A stretch of DNA of 60,394 bases, taken from assembly GCA_958430865.1 (NCBI GenBank), contig CAUDNR010004247.1, forward strand, positions 1 through 60,394, given 5' to 3'. Shown here one piece after another: positions 11,523 through 21,912 of the stretch (position 1 is the stretch's first letter; each line of letters opens with the position of its first letter). Under the pieces are notes generated by a model. The model did no database searches. It was not told the origin of the DNA and was given only the letters and a program-made list of their open reading frames with translations. The translations under genes and the position numbers were made by a program. The stretch comes from Entrophospora sp. SA101 (lineage: Eukaryota > Glomeromycota > Glomeromycetes > Entrophosporales > Entrophosporaceae).

Positions 11523-14500
11523 ATGGAAAGAGGTCATTATGTAACAAAAAGCTGTTTGGAATGTAAAAAGGCACAGAAGAGGTGTAGTGAGGAGATTCCT
11601 TGCAGAAGATGTTTAAATCGTAAGAGCTACTGCAATAAAAATTGGATTCCGGGCACAAGAGGGAGAAAAAAAAAATCAGGTAATGATTTTTCTTTTGTTG
11701 ATCCGTATTGAAGATCCATCATCCCATCTATTACTATATATTATTATTATCATCATTATTATTGTGTGCGGAATCAAATTTGGTAATTATTTGCAAAAAT
11801 CTGCCGATAAATAAGTACCAAATTTGATTAACACGCACATTACACGCACTGAATTTTATTATATACCCTGTTTATAAGTCAAGAAATAATTAGTTACAGT
11901 CGGGTTTTTTATTTTAAATTTTTTTGTCAAAAAGTTACAAGGTTTAAAAAGCTCACTATTTTGTCGGACACATTAATATATACAAGAACTAATGGGGGCT
12001 TTTCAATTAGTGTTAGCTTCCAAAACTAGAGAGTTTCGCAACCGTGCGAGAGTCAAAAGGTTTCGCCATAAGTCGAAACTGGTTTTGATTTTTGACTATT
12101 GACTTTCGATTTGGTATTTACATATAACTTTTAATTTTAGTTTGACTTTTGCCTCTTCAAAATAGTTTTGGCGACCACACTATTTTCAATAGAAGCGAAC
12201 CATCCTCCAAAAAAGGAAATTTTAATCCTGCTCCATATGTAACTCTTCATATAGAACTTTTTGGCTTAAAACCACATCCATCCATTTCTAGTATTCGAAA
12301 TTCAGAATGCACCATGGTTGGCAAATTGATTGGTCCGTTGAGAACTGATGGACTTTGGACTGGTCTATTGCCATTAATAAAATAATAAATATGATCAAAA
12401 TGCTACACTAATGGATCCAATGGAACACCAATGGACTATCAATGGATCGCATATTTGCCAACCCTGGAGTGCATAGGGCGTGGGTGCTAATCAAATACAG
12501 TATAACCCTTGTTTCAACGGACTTCGCTTCAACAAATTATAATTAAATTCGTGTTTCAACGGATTTTAAAAATCTTTGTTACTTATTACACATTATTATT
12601 GTGAAAACATAAAAATCCGTTGAAACGCGATTAGTAATTTCGTTTCAACGGATTTTAAATGAAATTTTCTTAAATTAATATGTACTGCCACTCCGTTAAA
12701 ACGAGGGTTATACTGTACGGGAATTAGTTACAGATAATTTTCATATTTGGTTAGGATTCGTACCCTCCCACTCTAGGACCCGGACAATTATACACAGTGG
12801 ATCTCAGTTTAGCGGATACTAATTAAAAATCTCGATTTAACAGATAAAGTCAAGAACGGTTCCATAATAACCATAATAATAATAAAAATTTTTCGGTATA
12901 ACGGATGTTTGGAAATTTTCTCTGATACTAATTGCCTAAAATTATCCGTTAAACTGAGATTCATTGTGTAATTGAGGTCCTAGGTATTACGCTGTAAAAC
13001 TTTACACATTATCTAATCTGTGATTTACCAAAGTAAAAACCCACAAACATTATTATAAAAAAATTTCTTTTACAGAGATAAATCTTTTGGCACCAAAATC
13101 CATAGTACCGATGGTTAGAACTTGAGGTAAAAATGTCCAAAGGTGGGGTAAAAATGATCAACATTTACACATGTTATAGCGCTTAGATGATTCTTTAAAA
13201 GAAACATTTTTTATTATGAGATTTGGAGACAAGTCATGTGCTCAATATGATTCAAAACATTTTTGTGCCAAAAACATACTAATACCTCAATTGTATATAA
13301 TTGTCCGGGATGCAGATCTTTTTTCAATTTTCTCAAAATTTTTATCGTTTCTATTGCAATATTAAAAGGCACTCAAGTGGCTAACAATCAAAATTCCGTA
13401 CCTGCTACACCTGCCCAACTTTCACCATCACCATCACCACCATCACCACCACCATCACCACCATCACCATCGCCGTCACCGCCACCGCCACTACAACAAC
13501 ACGTACAGTTGATTAATCAAAATATTAAATCTGCACAATCTCTAGCTCGTCCTATTAATGTTAATGTCGATTCTACACAACCTACATCATCATTTTTTCT
13601 TCAAAAAATAAACAACCCTATAACTCAACAACTATTAAATCAAATGGCCAAAGCTCAACAACTAATTCAACAACAACAACCACTGATACAAAGATCCAAT
13701 TTCATACATTTTCTAAATAATAACAATCAAAATACTATGAGTTCTACAAACACACCTGTTGTTTCTCGTAATCATAATGCATTATATGTCAGACCAGTCT
13801 TAAATACTCAATTAAATTCTCGTTCAATTATAACTCCTACTCCTTCTGATTTACCAACGGACACACAAAGACAAATTAATCAAACAACAGTTGTTCAACA
13901 ACCTCAACAGCAATCAACAAATAATAATAATATAAATAATGTTTCCATACCTCAACAAACTCAACCATCGACAATCTTTCAGCCAAGCATCAATCAATTA
14001 AGTTATTCTTCAACATCATTAGTGACACCTTATTCATCAATTGCTCAAGCTAACAATACATCGATAATAGACAATAATAGCGGTAGTGGTAGTAAAAACA
14101 AAAATAACAACCAATCAAATGATGGCACACTTCAAACTACTAAACCAGAAAAATTTACCGTTGATTGCAATGATGTATTTAGAAAACTCGATGCTAAAGC
14201 TCGTGAAAGAATAATAACATCCCGTGAACTTACCAATCTTAGTGATGATGAGAAGGCAAAAATTTGCGAGAAATTGGAATTACTAAAACCAATGCTCTAC
14301 AGAGCTGACGAAATACTTACTTACTATACTAAATCTCACATTGATACACTAAAGTTTCTAGAAATGAAATACATGATTGATGACCAATTAAAAGCATTAC
14401 CTGGCAAATACTTGCTTTCACTGAAACAAGCAGATGATTTGTTAACAAAATTTGGCAAATACTTTGAGTTTGTTGAAAATACCAAAAAAGAATTAAATTT

Positions 14501-14939
14501 CACTGCTACAAATAGCTTGATGCCTGCCGATGACCTAATAATACCACCTATAGCCAATAAAATCATTTCACTGGCTGTTCCAAACAAGAAATATAAACTT
14601 GAAAATGACCAAGAAAATAAATCTTCTAATTCACATGAAAATATAAATAAAAAAAGAAGGTTGGAAATTCATGTTACTGATAGAAATGAAATCAAAAATA
14701 ATAACTCTGAAAATGTCAACAATTACAATAATAGTATTGACTCACTTAAAGATTACGATAAGGAGCCATCATTTGAAGAACTCTATGAAACAATAAGAAA
14801 GTTGGATAATACAATGAAAGATAACATGGATACTGGAGAAGCGACCAGAGGAGGTGAAGAAAATCATTTTTTTAGAACGCATGCGGCAAATATCTCCAAT
14901 ATTGATTATATTGGTAGCGCCTTGTCAAAAGCTGCTTGA
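11523..14939 (+). CDS. Zn2Cys6 transcription-factor-like protein with a Med15-like helical block (copy 2)
   Basis: Exon 1 (11523-11679) encodes MERGHYV and a canonical Zn(2)-C6 finger (SCLECKKAQKRC, PCRRCLNRKSYC) with a basic tail, ending in phase 1 at GTAATG. Exon 2 (13378-14939) starts after CTCAAG and joins in frame, giving 572 residues. Exon 2 is Pro/Ser-rich, then Gln/Asn-rich. It then has a helical block (about 14150-14495; FRKLDAKARERIITSRELTN, KYMIDDQLKALPGKYLLSL) that reminds me of fungal Med15/Gal11, and ends in a conserved DYDKEPSFEELYETIRKLDN tail. A DNA-binding head with a mediator-like activation tail would be a regulator. The joining rests on phase and on the matching acceptor in copy 1; transcripts are not visible. 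The frame upstream of 13378 back to 13263 is MITE-derived intron. The intron is 1.7 kb, unusually long for this window. Confidence 0.55.
12008..12182. mobile_element. MITE in the intron of copy 2 (same family as 6235-6382, inverted)
   Basis: Begins TAGTGTTAGCTTCCAAAA and ends TTTTGGCGACCACACTA. Internally it carries the same AAGTCGAAA / TTGACTTTTG blocks as 6235-6382 in opposite orientation. Confidence 0.5.
12184..12297. mobile_element. Fragment of the 26358-type MITE
   Basis: CAATAGAAGCG(A)ACCAT...TATATAGAAC-TTTTTGGCTTA follows 26373-26480 closely. It is cut on the left by the preceding MITE and on the right by degraded sequence. Confidence 0.5.
12308..12482. mobile_element. MITE with TGCA..GGTTGGCAAA ends
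   Basis: Left TGCACCATGGTTGGCAAA and right TTTGCCAACCCTGGAGTGCA are imperfect complements. The interior repeats CCAATGGA-type units. Confidence 0.5.
12498..12715. mobile_element. Pogo/Tigger-like MITE with TA target duplication
   Basis: CAGTATAACCCTTGTTTCAA at the left is the near complement of the right end, which finishes GGGTTATACTG. TA flanks both sides. The interior repeats a TTTCAACGGATTTTAAA block. 218 bp, non-coding; it presumably depended on a transposase encoded elsewhere. Confidence 0.7.
12793..12968. mobile_element. Second Tc1/pogo-like MITE with TA target duplication
   Basis: CACAGTGGATCTCAGTTTAG at the left pairs with a right end finishing CTGAGATTCATTGTG. TA on both sides. 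176 bp, different terminal sequence from the element at 12498. Confidence 0.7.
13296..13375. mobile_element. 3' fragment of the 26358-type MITE abutting the exon 2 acceptor
   Basis: ATGCAGATCTTTTTTC and the following TTTTCTCAAAA and GTTTCTATTG blocks match 26539-26608. The fragment ends within about 10-20 bases of the exon 2 start at 13378, and shows that the open frame upstream of 13378 is not ancestral coding sequence. Confidence 0.5.
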
Positions 14940-15754
14940 ATGTTTCTACTTTATTGAGAGGACTTATTACGGATTATTAATTAGCGCTTTATATTAGTTT
15001 TGCTTTATTCATTTTTTTTTATTTTTTATTTTTATTTTTTATCTTTATTATTATTATTGAAAAGAAATTATAAGAACATATAAAGAAAAACAGGTAAATA
15101 TTGCAATCCTATATATTACGATTTCTTTGATGTTTCCTATCACATATAATGCAATACATTTAGTTTGCTGTTGTTTCATCTGATTGATGATAGGCTTGCC
15201 CATTAACACTCAGTAAACAACTTCATTTGTATTGAATTACTGCTTATTGAACCTCAGTCCTAAACTGATATAATTATTGTTATTGTTAAAATCCTTTTGT
15301 TTTTTTTTTTATTTAATTTTTTATTTTGTGTATATATATATATATATATGTTGTGCGTGAATTTGAAATCTGCATGAATTCGAAATTCACGCGCGTGAAA
15401 TTCAAATCAGCCAATCAGAATTTTGTATCCATGCACCTACAAATTTTTAGAATTAGTTTTCCATTTATTTTCTCGTTCTTCTATCTTGGTTTTTAATTTA
15501 TATTTGTATAAATAAATGATTGAATTTAAATATTTAAATTTTGTTATTTTAATATTTTTGTTACACAATGTGAACATTTATTTGCTCGGTGTTCTTTTAA
15601 ACAATTTTTCAATTTTATTAATAATTTGTTGTTGCTTTTTGATATTTATCCTTTCTTTTACTAGAGCTTGATTTTGAGGAGCTAACACTAGTATGCTAAT
15701 TGAACTTTTGTATAAGGGGGACCACAAAAGTTATTATACAGTTGGGAGTGACTA
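14940..15754. other. 3' flank of copy 2
   Basis: The first 300 bases match 7331-7610. Then comes AT-rich sequence with a (TA)n run near 15330-15348. No gene. Confidence 0.5.
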
Positions 15755-16057
15755 ATGAATATCGTTCATCACAGGCATGTATACGGTGTTTCCCAACAGA
15801 CTAGGCTTGTACAATCCCGTAGAATTATCAACGGCAAGATAATTATTGACAAAATATATGGTGCTGTTGAATGTATCAATCCATTATGTATTTCATTCAA
15901 GTGTGTATGCACTATAAAGCCTCAGGATCCTCATTCAACAATTGCCGTTGCTATTGTTGGTGCACTGACCTTCTCAAAAACTTATACATTCTATCTAAAT
16001 CACCACCAGTCAATTTATGCTAGAAATTCAAAACACTTTAATATCAAAAAGATCTGA
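15755..16057 (+). CDS. 100-residue ORF of unknown function, duplicated with the Zn2Cys6 locus
   Basis: Open from an ATG with MNIVHHRHVYGVSQQT and ending ..KHFNIKKI. I recognise no domain. Its only support as a gene is conservation with the decayed copy at 8334-8615. That conservation is at DNA level and may simply reflect the segmental duplication, so it could equally be a non-coding or repeat-derived stretch. Confidence 0.25.
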   Translation: MNIVHHRHVYGVSQQTRLVQSRRIINGKIIIDKIYGAVECINPLCISFKCVCTIKPQDPHSTIAVAIVGALTFSKTYTFYLNHHQSIYARNSKHFNIKKI

Positions 16058-16890
16058 CGGAAGCCTCTCCTGGTCAAAGAGATTTCTGTTCATTCATTAC
16101 ATGGAGAGATGTTTTATTTAATAATAAAATTTTTTTTCTATAATATATGTCTTGACATCTTTATCTAAACAATTTGGTTTTCTTTCTTGTGTATGTAGGC
16201 GTAGCATTGGCAATGCATATATCATCTTGCGCGTGGTTTTTTGAATGGTTACTTTGAAATAAAAAAATAGTGAATATTCCTTGTTTAATGGACTTTTTAT
16301 GGTACTGTTGCTGCCATGACTGTTATGATTATCCAAAGTTAGATTGGAATTATTTTATTGTTAAATAATTGGAACCTTTAAATGCATATATGTTGCTTGC
16401 CTCAATTTATAAAATTCTAACTTTTAATATAAGCCTGTCATTATCTATAAAAGAAAGATATAAACATTATCGTGGTGTTTGTAAGGTCATATCTACAATA
16501 GAGATATATACATACGAGTGGTCATAATCATAGGTCAAAATTAATAAATTAGTATAGCAGTTTTATCATCTTTTGGTAGCTGGATAGCGTCAGTTAACAT
16601 ATGCTATTGATTGTGTTTCTGGGTTTTAGCTAACTAACTCCATTCAGTAAGGAAACGGCTTTGTTCCATTTAAAGTGAATTATCCTTTTTAAACCTATAG
16701 ATTATACATATATATTTTTTAAAATTTCCTTTGAAGCAGATTTATCTTATATATCTTTAATAAGTAAAATATACTGTATTTACAACTGAAACGGTTATAA
16801 TGAGGAGGCTGATGTTCAGGATCCGATAATATTAAAAAAAGAAATTACTTGGTAATTAATTATTATTTCGCAATTTCGCACCATATAATA
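16058..16890. other. Intergenic, nothing recognisable
   Basis: AT-rich sequence without repeats or coding signal that I can support. Confidence 0.45.
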
Positions 16891-17073
16891 TTAAACACAA
16901 GGTAAAATAAATCCCAAGCCATGAATGAGTCCACGTAATATCAATTCAACAAATCCTATTTGTGATTTTTTAACTAGGGTCACACCATCTTCAAAAACAT
17001 CGAAGTTAAATTTTTGCTTGTATGTCAGAAGGTCATTATTCCAGATGTATCGCAAGTCAAATTGCAATATCAT
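16891..17073 (-). pseudogene. Fragment resembling a zinc-metallopeptidase family, active site altered
   Basis: The 60-codon frame contains KQKFNFDVFEDG and ends GFVELILRGLIHGLGF. The second half resembles the HExxHGLGF block seen, as I recall, in a family of fungal zincin-like proteins, but the first His and Glu of the motif are replaced (R and G). No start or further exon is visible. Treat as a relic; identification is by eye only. Confidence 0.3.
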
Positions 17074-17327
17074 TATTATCGTTAACTTTATTGTTGTAAA
17101 TAGAATCTAAATATAATTCAATTAAAATAGACAATTTTGTTTATGTAGTAAATTAAAGGTAAATATTGGTTCTCTAACAAAAGATAGTTTAGGCGCTCTC
17201 CGAGTTTTTTGCATAATATATATATAAGGATGAAAAAATCAGGTCATATTTATTTAATAAAAAATATTTTCTCAAAATAATTCAATACAACTTTGCTGCT
17301 AATACTAATCGGAAAAAAAATGAGAAA

Positions 17328-17490
17328 TTCCATTATGGAACAATTAACTATTTATTTATATATATTACTATTACTATTGCTATTGCCATTATTATTATTA
17401 CTATTACCATTTACTATTACTATTACCATTTATATCACTATTACTATCCCAATTATTATTATAATCATCCCTATCGGAAAATACCTTTTA
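17328..17490. promoter_or_regulatory. Palindrome cassette upstream of Zn2Cys6 copy 3 (distal)
   Basis: TTCCATTATGGAA (17328-17340) is a perfect palindrome followed by CAATTA, as in 10377. CTATCGGAAAATACCTTTTA follows at 17471-17490. A microsatellite (TATTAC/TATTAT) separates the two. Confidence 0.4.
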
Positions 17491-17829
17491 GGGACGGACA
17501 TAATTTTTGTTCATATCGTAAAATTAAAATTAACTATTTTTATCTGTTGACCATATTAATATAATTATAGCTTTTCTTGCCATAATTTAAATGGACAAAT
17601 AATAATAATGACAACAATACAGCTTCCAACAACAACAACAATATTAATTATCAATTTAATTTATTAGTTTACTAATTAATCATTATAATAATAATTCATT
17701 TTCAATTAATTGATTCTTTGGAGGGTTGGATACAAAATTCTGATTGGCTAATTTGAGTTTCACGTGCGTAAATTATAAATTGACGCAGATTACACAACAT
17801 ATCACATTACTTCTGATTGCCATTATTCC

Positions 17830-17991
17830 CTATCGGAAAATACCTTTTATGAAGACATACAGTAATTTGTTTGCATTTTGTATTGATAAAAATAATTCTT
17901 CATTTAGTATTCATTTAACTTGGTTTTTTACCTGCTGACCATATTAACGTTGATAAAATGAACATCCAATTGAAAAATTTCCGTTATGGAA
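17830..17991. promoter_or_regulatory. Palindrome cassette upstream of Zn2Cys6 copy 3 (proximal)
   Basis: CTATCGGAAAATACCTTTTAT at 17830-17850, and TTCCGTTATGGAA (one mismatch from a palindrome) at 17979-17991 after CCAATTGAAAAA. The last site lies about 280 bp before the ATG at 18270. Confidence 0.45.
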
Positions 17992-18269
17992 CAATTAAAT
18001 ATAAAAAGTCACAAAAAAATTTTTTTTTTATTTCTTTTTACGCATACAAAAATCATATTTCTTTTTACGCATATAAAAAAATCATATTTCTTTTTACGTA
18101 CACATATTATCAATTTATTTTTTTTTTTCACATACACTTGAAAACATACGTCTACTTTATAAGCACAGGTAAAAAAATCAATTGACTTAGGTTAAACATG
18201 CAGTAAAATACACCGTTTTAGTTAAATAAAACAACATTTAACCATTGTTAAATTTATTTTTTTGCCAGT

Positions 18270-20453
18270 ATGGAAAGAGGTCATTATGTAAAAAAAAGCT
18301 GTTTGGAATGTAGAAAAGCGCAGAAGAAGTGCAGCGAAGAAACTCCTTGTAAAAGATGCGTTAGAAGTAACAGCCACTGCAATAAAGATTGGATTTCGAA
18401 CAAAAGAGGAAGAAAGAGGAAATCAGGTAAAATCATATTTTTTTATTGGCCTGTATTGAAAGGAAATTTATAGAATCATATAGAGAAAACAGATATGATT
18501 ATTTGATATTTCCTACCACCTGTGCTACCATTAAGAGCGCACAGTGCAATACATCGTTGTTTGTGATTGATAATGGGCTGCCCATCAACTCATTTATTAA
18601 ATTAAATGTCCAACCAGTCTACCCACATAGTGAAATCTGACATGATCATATTGACATTGAAATGACCCAACGATAGTTACCAAAATTTTTTACATAAAAT
18701 ATAAATCTGATTTATTTGTCAAAAAATTTAATACATTTATAAGATGCGTTTCGTGGCCCTTCTTTTCCATTTTTCATTATAGGAATTGTACATTGTGTCT
18801 TTTAATTTTTTTAAAATATTTCCACACAAAGCTTTAATTTTTTGTTTTAGATAATTTTGCTTTTGATTTGTTGGGCAAAATTTTTCAGGGATTAGAGAGG
18901 ATACGGCTGGTTGTATTCTTCAACATATCTAAAGTCAGTTAATATTAGTTCCTAATACTAATTAAAAGGGATCTATATTTTAACCTACTTTAACTTCTAA
19001 CATTGACGGCTATTATTGGTTGCCAAAAATAGTATGTGCTCCTTCAGTAGCGATCGGATAAACGGATATCCTCTTATCCGTATAAAGTATGCACCAATTG
19101 AGCAAAAAATATCATGTCAATTATCCTCTTATCTGTATAAAGTATGCACCAATTGAGCAAAAATATCATGTCAATTATGATGTCACGAAGCGACAGGATC
19201 TCATCAATGATTTTGATGATGTTATAGCCGTGAAAAATATGTAAATAACGGTTAGGTTACAGGTAATACTATGTTAAATGTTAATATAATACAAATTAAT
19301 ATTAATACTAATTTTTTTAAAAATGATCCGATTATTATAGTGCGTGAAAATTTATATTAAATGAAAATGATCTATTGCATCAATAATTAAACCGCCAATT
19401 CAGATTCGATACAAACGCAAGAACAAAATTTAAAACGTAATCCTACCAATCAAGAACTTATTCAACCATTAGTCGTGTGGATAAGATTTTATTGGATATT
19501 TGGTTTAATATACAGTTTGTAGATTCACTATCAAAAGTTGTAATATTTTCTATAATAAAGCGCTTATAGGGTTTGGACCCCTTGTGCGCACCTCCCTATT
19601 ACTATATAAATAATATTTTATGCTTTGGTATTAAAAATTAACTATATACAATTATGATATAATACTATAAATTATACTATGTAAAATTATGATATAATAC
19701 TATAAATTATACTATGCAAAATTATGATATAATGCTATGTTATACAGTGTTATAAGCTTTATTTTAATGGCTTATGTTAGCAGCCTGCGAGCTCTGACCT
19801 TGGCCTGATTTTTAGTAACTACATATGTAAACTCGATAAGTCGGTCACTCGATAAGTCGGTTTACTTGATAAGTCGGCCAAAATTTTCATCCCATTTTCT
19901 TAATATTTAAGTAATTTAATTCGATAAATCGGTTTACTCAATAAGTCGGTCATATGAGCTCACCCCCACATCGAGTTTACATATGTATAAGAAAAACCTT
20001 TTATTCTTTGTTTTATTTTTAAATTTATGCATACCACCCCACATGTTACATAACATGCAGCCAGTGTTGAAAATTCAATGTTCGCAATGCCCGTGTGTAA
20101 CATTACACATCATCAAATTTTTTATTGGCTAAAATATGTACACGTGATAAAATTTAAAAATTTGCCATCCTTGTGTCACTTGGTGTCTGAAAATTCAAAA
20201 AATAATATTTTTCTAAAGAATTAATTATAAATATCTTATTTGTCTATATATAGATGACGATAATAATAACAGAAATGGTAGCAGAAATGGTAATAATAAT
20301 GATAGAGACAATGATGATTACAAGAGTAATGATATAATCGATCCAGATGATCCTACATCGAAAGAAGACCACAATATATTTATATTTAATAGTGAGCTAA
20401 CACTGGACGAAAATATTGAGAAAATTCGGAAATTTTTTTGGGAAGATGATTAA
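18270..20453 (+). CDS. Short Zn2Cys6 protein with an acidic tail (copy 3)
   Basis: Exon 1 (18270-18426) encodes MERGHYVKK, an intact Zn(2)-C6 finger (SCLECRKAQKKC, PCKRCVRSNSHC) and the basic tail NKRGRKRKS, ending in phase 1 at GTAAAA. A candidate exon 2 (20254-20453) follows TATATATAG, joins in frame and gives an Asp/Asn-rich tail ending IEKIRKFFWEDD and a TAA: 118 residues in all. A polyadenylation-like AATAAA occurs about 100 bases on. The Med15-like exon of copy 2 is absent: sequence after the donor goes straight to the duplicated 3' flank near 18495. DNA-binding head plus acidic tail suits a small activator or competitor of copy 2. Weak point: the intron is 1.8 kb and contains repeats. 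Confidence 0.5.
19068..19177. repeat. 55-bp tandem repeat, two copies
   Basis: The unit starts ATCCTCTTATC(C/T)GTATAAAG and contains GCACCAATTGAGCAAAAA. Lies in the copy 3 intron. Confidence 0.7.
19646..19744. repeat. 35-bp tandem repeat, about 2.8 copies
   Basis: ATTATGATATAATACTATAA begins at 19651, 19686 and, with one change, 19721. Confidence 0.75.
19820..19987. mobile_element. MITE with perfect 18-bp TIRs and internal CGATAAGTCGG repeats
   Basis: TACATATGTAAACTCGAT at the left and its exact complement at 19970-19987. Inside, (C/T)GATAA(G/A)TCGGT occurs about five times in direct orientation. 168 bp. Confidence 0.75.
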
Positions 20454-20889
20454 ATTTTATATTCGTTCTTTTTAAAAAATATTATTTTCCTAGTTTACTT
20501 TTAACTGTTATTCTTATTATAATTTTTAATTTTTTGTATAAAAACAAAGATTAATAAACTCTTTTTAAAATTTTATGTGAGAGAGTCTTGTGAGGATAAT
20601 AATAACAATTATTGAATGCGCGGCAGATTTATTGTATTAATTTATAGATTAAAATTCTAACTTAAACATAATTGGATTAAAAAGAGATAATTATAATGTT
20701 AATTATTAATCCTTTTTGATACACATTTCATATTCTCTCAAGACCAAGTTATCAGTTTTTATCAAAATTTAATAATTCAAGAGAATTCCACAAAGATGTT
20801 TTGCTCATTTCTGCTTTATAAAACCATGTGAATGAAAAAATCCCAACAACAAATAATTTTGAAATAGTTTGATCCTGATTCTTTCTTGT
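20454..20889. other. Intergenic
   Basis: 3' flank of copy 3 and AT-rich sequence; nothing recognisable. Confidence 0.45.
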
Positions 20890-21100
20890 CATTATTGTTT
20901 TTCATCAATAACTACTACTGGTTCTTCGTTAAAATTTCCTTTCACATCAACATTTGAGGTTTTCCAAACATCTATTAAATATTCAAGTGCATAATGAAAT
21001 TTTTAGATTCCTTCAAATTTAAAAATGGTGCCCCAACATCAAATTTTATTAAGAGATTTTTTAATCAGTAGGCTTCATTAGAAAAGATTATTTCACTTTA
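20890..21100 (-). pseudogene. C-terminal relic of an unidentified protein, one frameshift
   Basis: Reads EIIFSNEAY, stop, LKNLLIKFDVGAPFLNLKE, then after a one-base shift at an A/T run LEYLIDVWKTSNVDVKG...VVVIDEKQ and TAA. The two parts look like one protein tail. No family recognised. Confidence 0.35.
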
Positions 21101-21166
21101 TGTTTATTTATTGCAATCAGTAACCTCAGAGAAATGTCAACATCGACAACAAATAAACCAATACTG

Positions 21167-21220
21167 CCATGAATAAGCAACGAGTTTTGACTTGAAAAAT
21201 AAATAATTGCTTATTCATGG
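21167..21220. repeat. Inverted repeat with 14-bp perfect arms
   Basis: CCATGAATAAGCAA (21167-21180) and TTGCTTATTCATGG (21207-21220); weaker pairing extends outward (CCAATACTG / TAGTATATTGG). Confidence 0.6.
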
Positions 21221-21912
21221 ACTAGTATATTGGCTTGAATTGTTGCTTATTCACGTTAGAATTTAAACATGTACTATGTGGATCAACAAAGTGAACATTT
21301 TGTATTATAAATAATTTCGGGGTTCAAAATTTAGCTATAACCAATGAATATATAGTTCACTATTGAGTTAGTCTTTAAACAATATCTAACTGGTCCCAAA
21401 GACTGCATCTAAAGACTGATATTTTAGGACTGAGACCGGACCGTATTAACACAATCCTAATTTTCAAATAACAAACACCTTGAAATTTTAACCTCACGCT
21501 TTTGGTTTTCAGTTTTTGGCGCGATCAATGTTTTCACCATATTTAGAAAAAATGTGTCATACGGAAAATGTTTTGTTTCTTAAATAAACTTAAGCAAGCA
21601 TGCAGAGCAATGGACAAGAAAAAATCTGTTTTTTAAACCTAATTGTTTGTTTTCTGAAATATATTTATTCTTTGATGATCACTTTTTCCACATGATAAAC
21701 ATTTATCATGCAATAATAATTTTTTCCACCAATAAAAATTCAATTACAAATACAACTTGAGAAAACAATGATGCTTCAATAAAATAATGGTAAAAAATTA
21801 TTTAATAAAATAAAATTAGATTCTTATAAATGATTTTTTTTTTAACAGTGATTCTGATATTGAAAGCAAGTTCTAGAAAAAAAAGGTTTGGTTGATGTGA
21901 GCCACATTAATG
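21221..21912. other. No gene seen
   Basis: AT-rich sequence between relics. It may hold decayed C-terminal helicase sequence that I cannot read. Confidence 0.35.

Noticed and set aside
13263..13377. N-terminal extension of the copy 2 exon 2 frame (hydrophobic, signal-like)
   Set aside because: Matches the 3' end of the MITE at 26358; better explained as intron before the acceptor at 13378.
17293..17550. Leu/Ile-rich 85-codon plus frame resembling a membrane protein
   Set aside because: Built on a TATTAC/TATTAT microsatellite between conserved promoter motifs.
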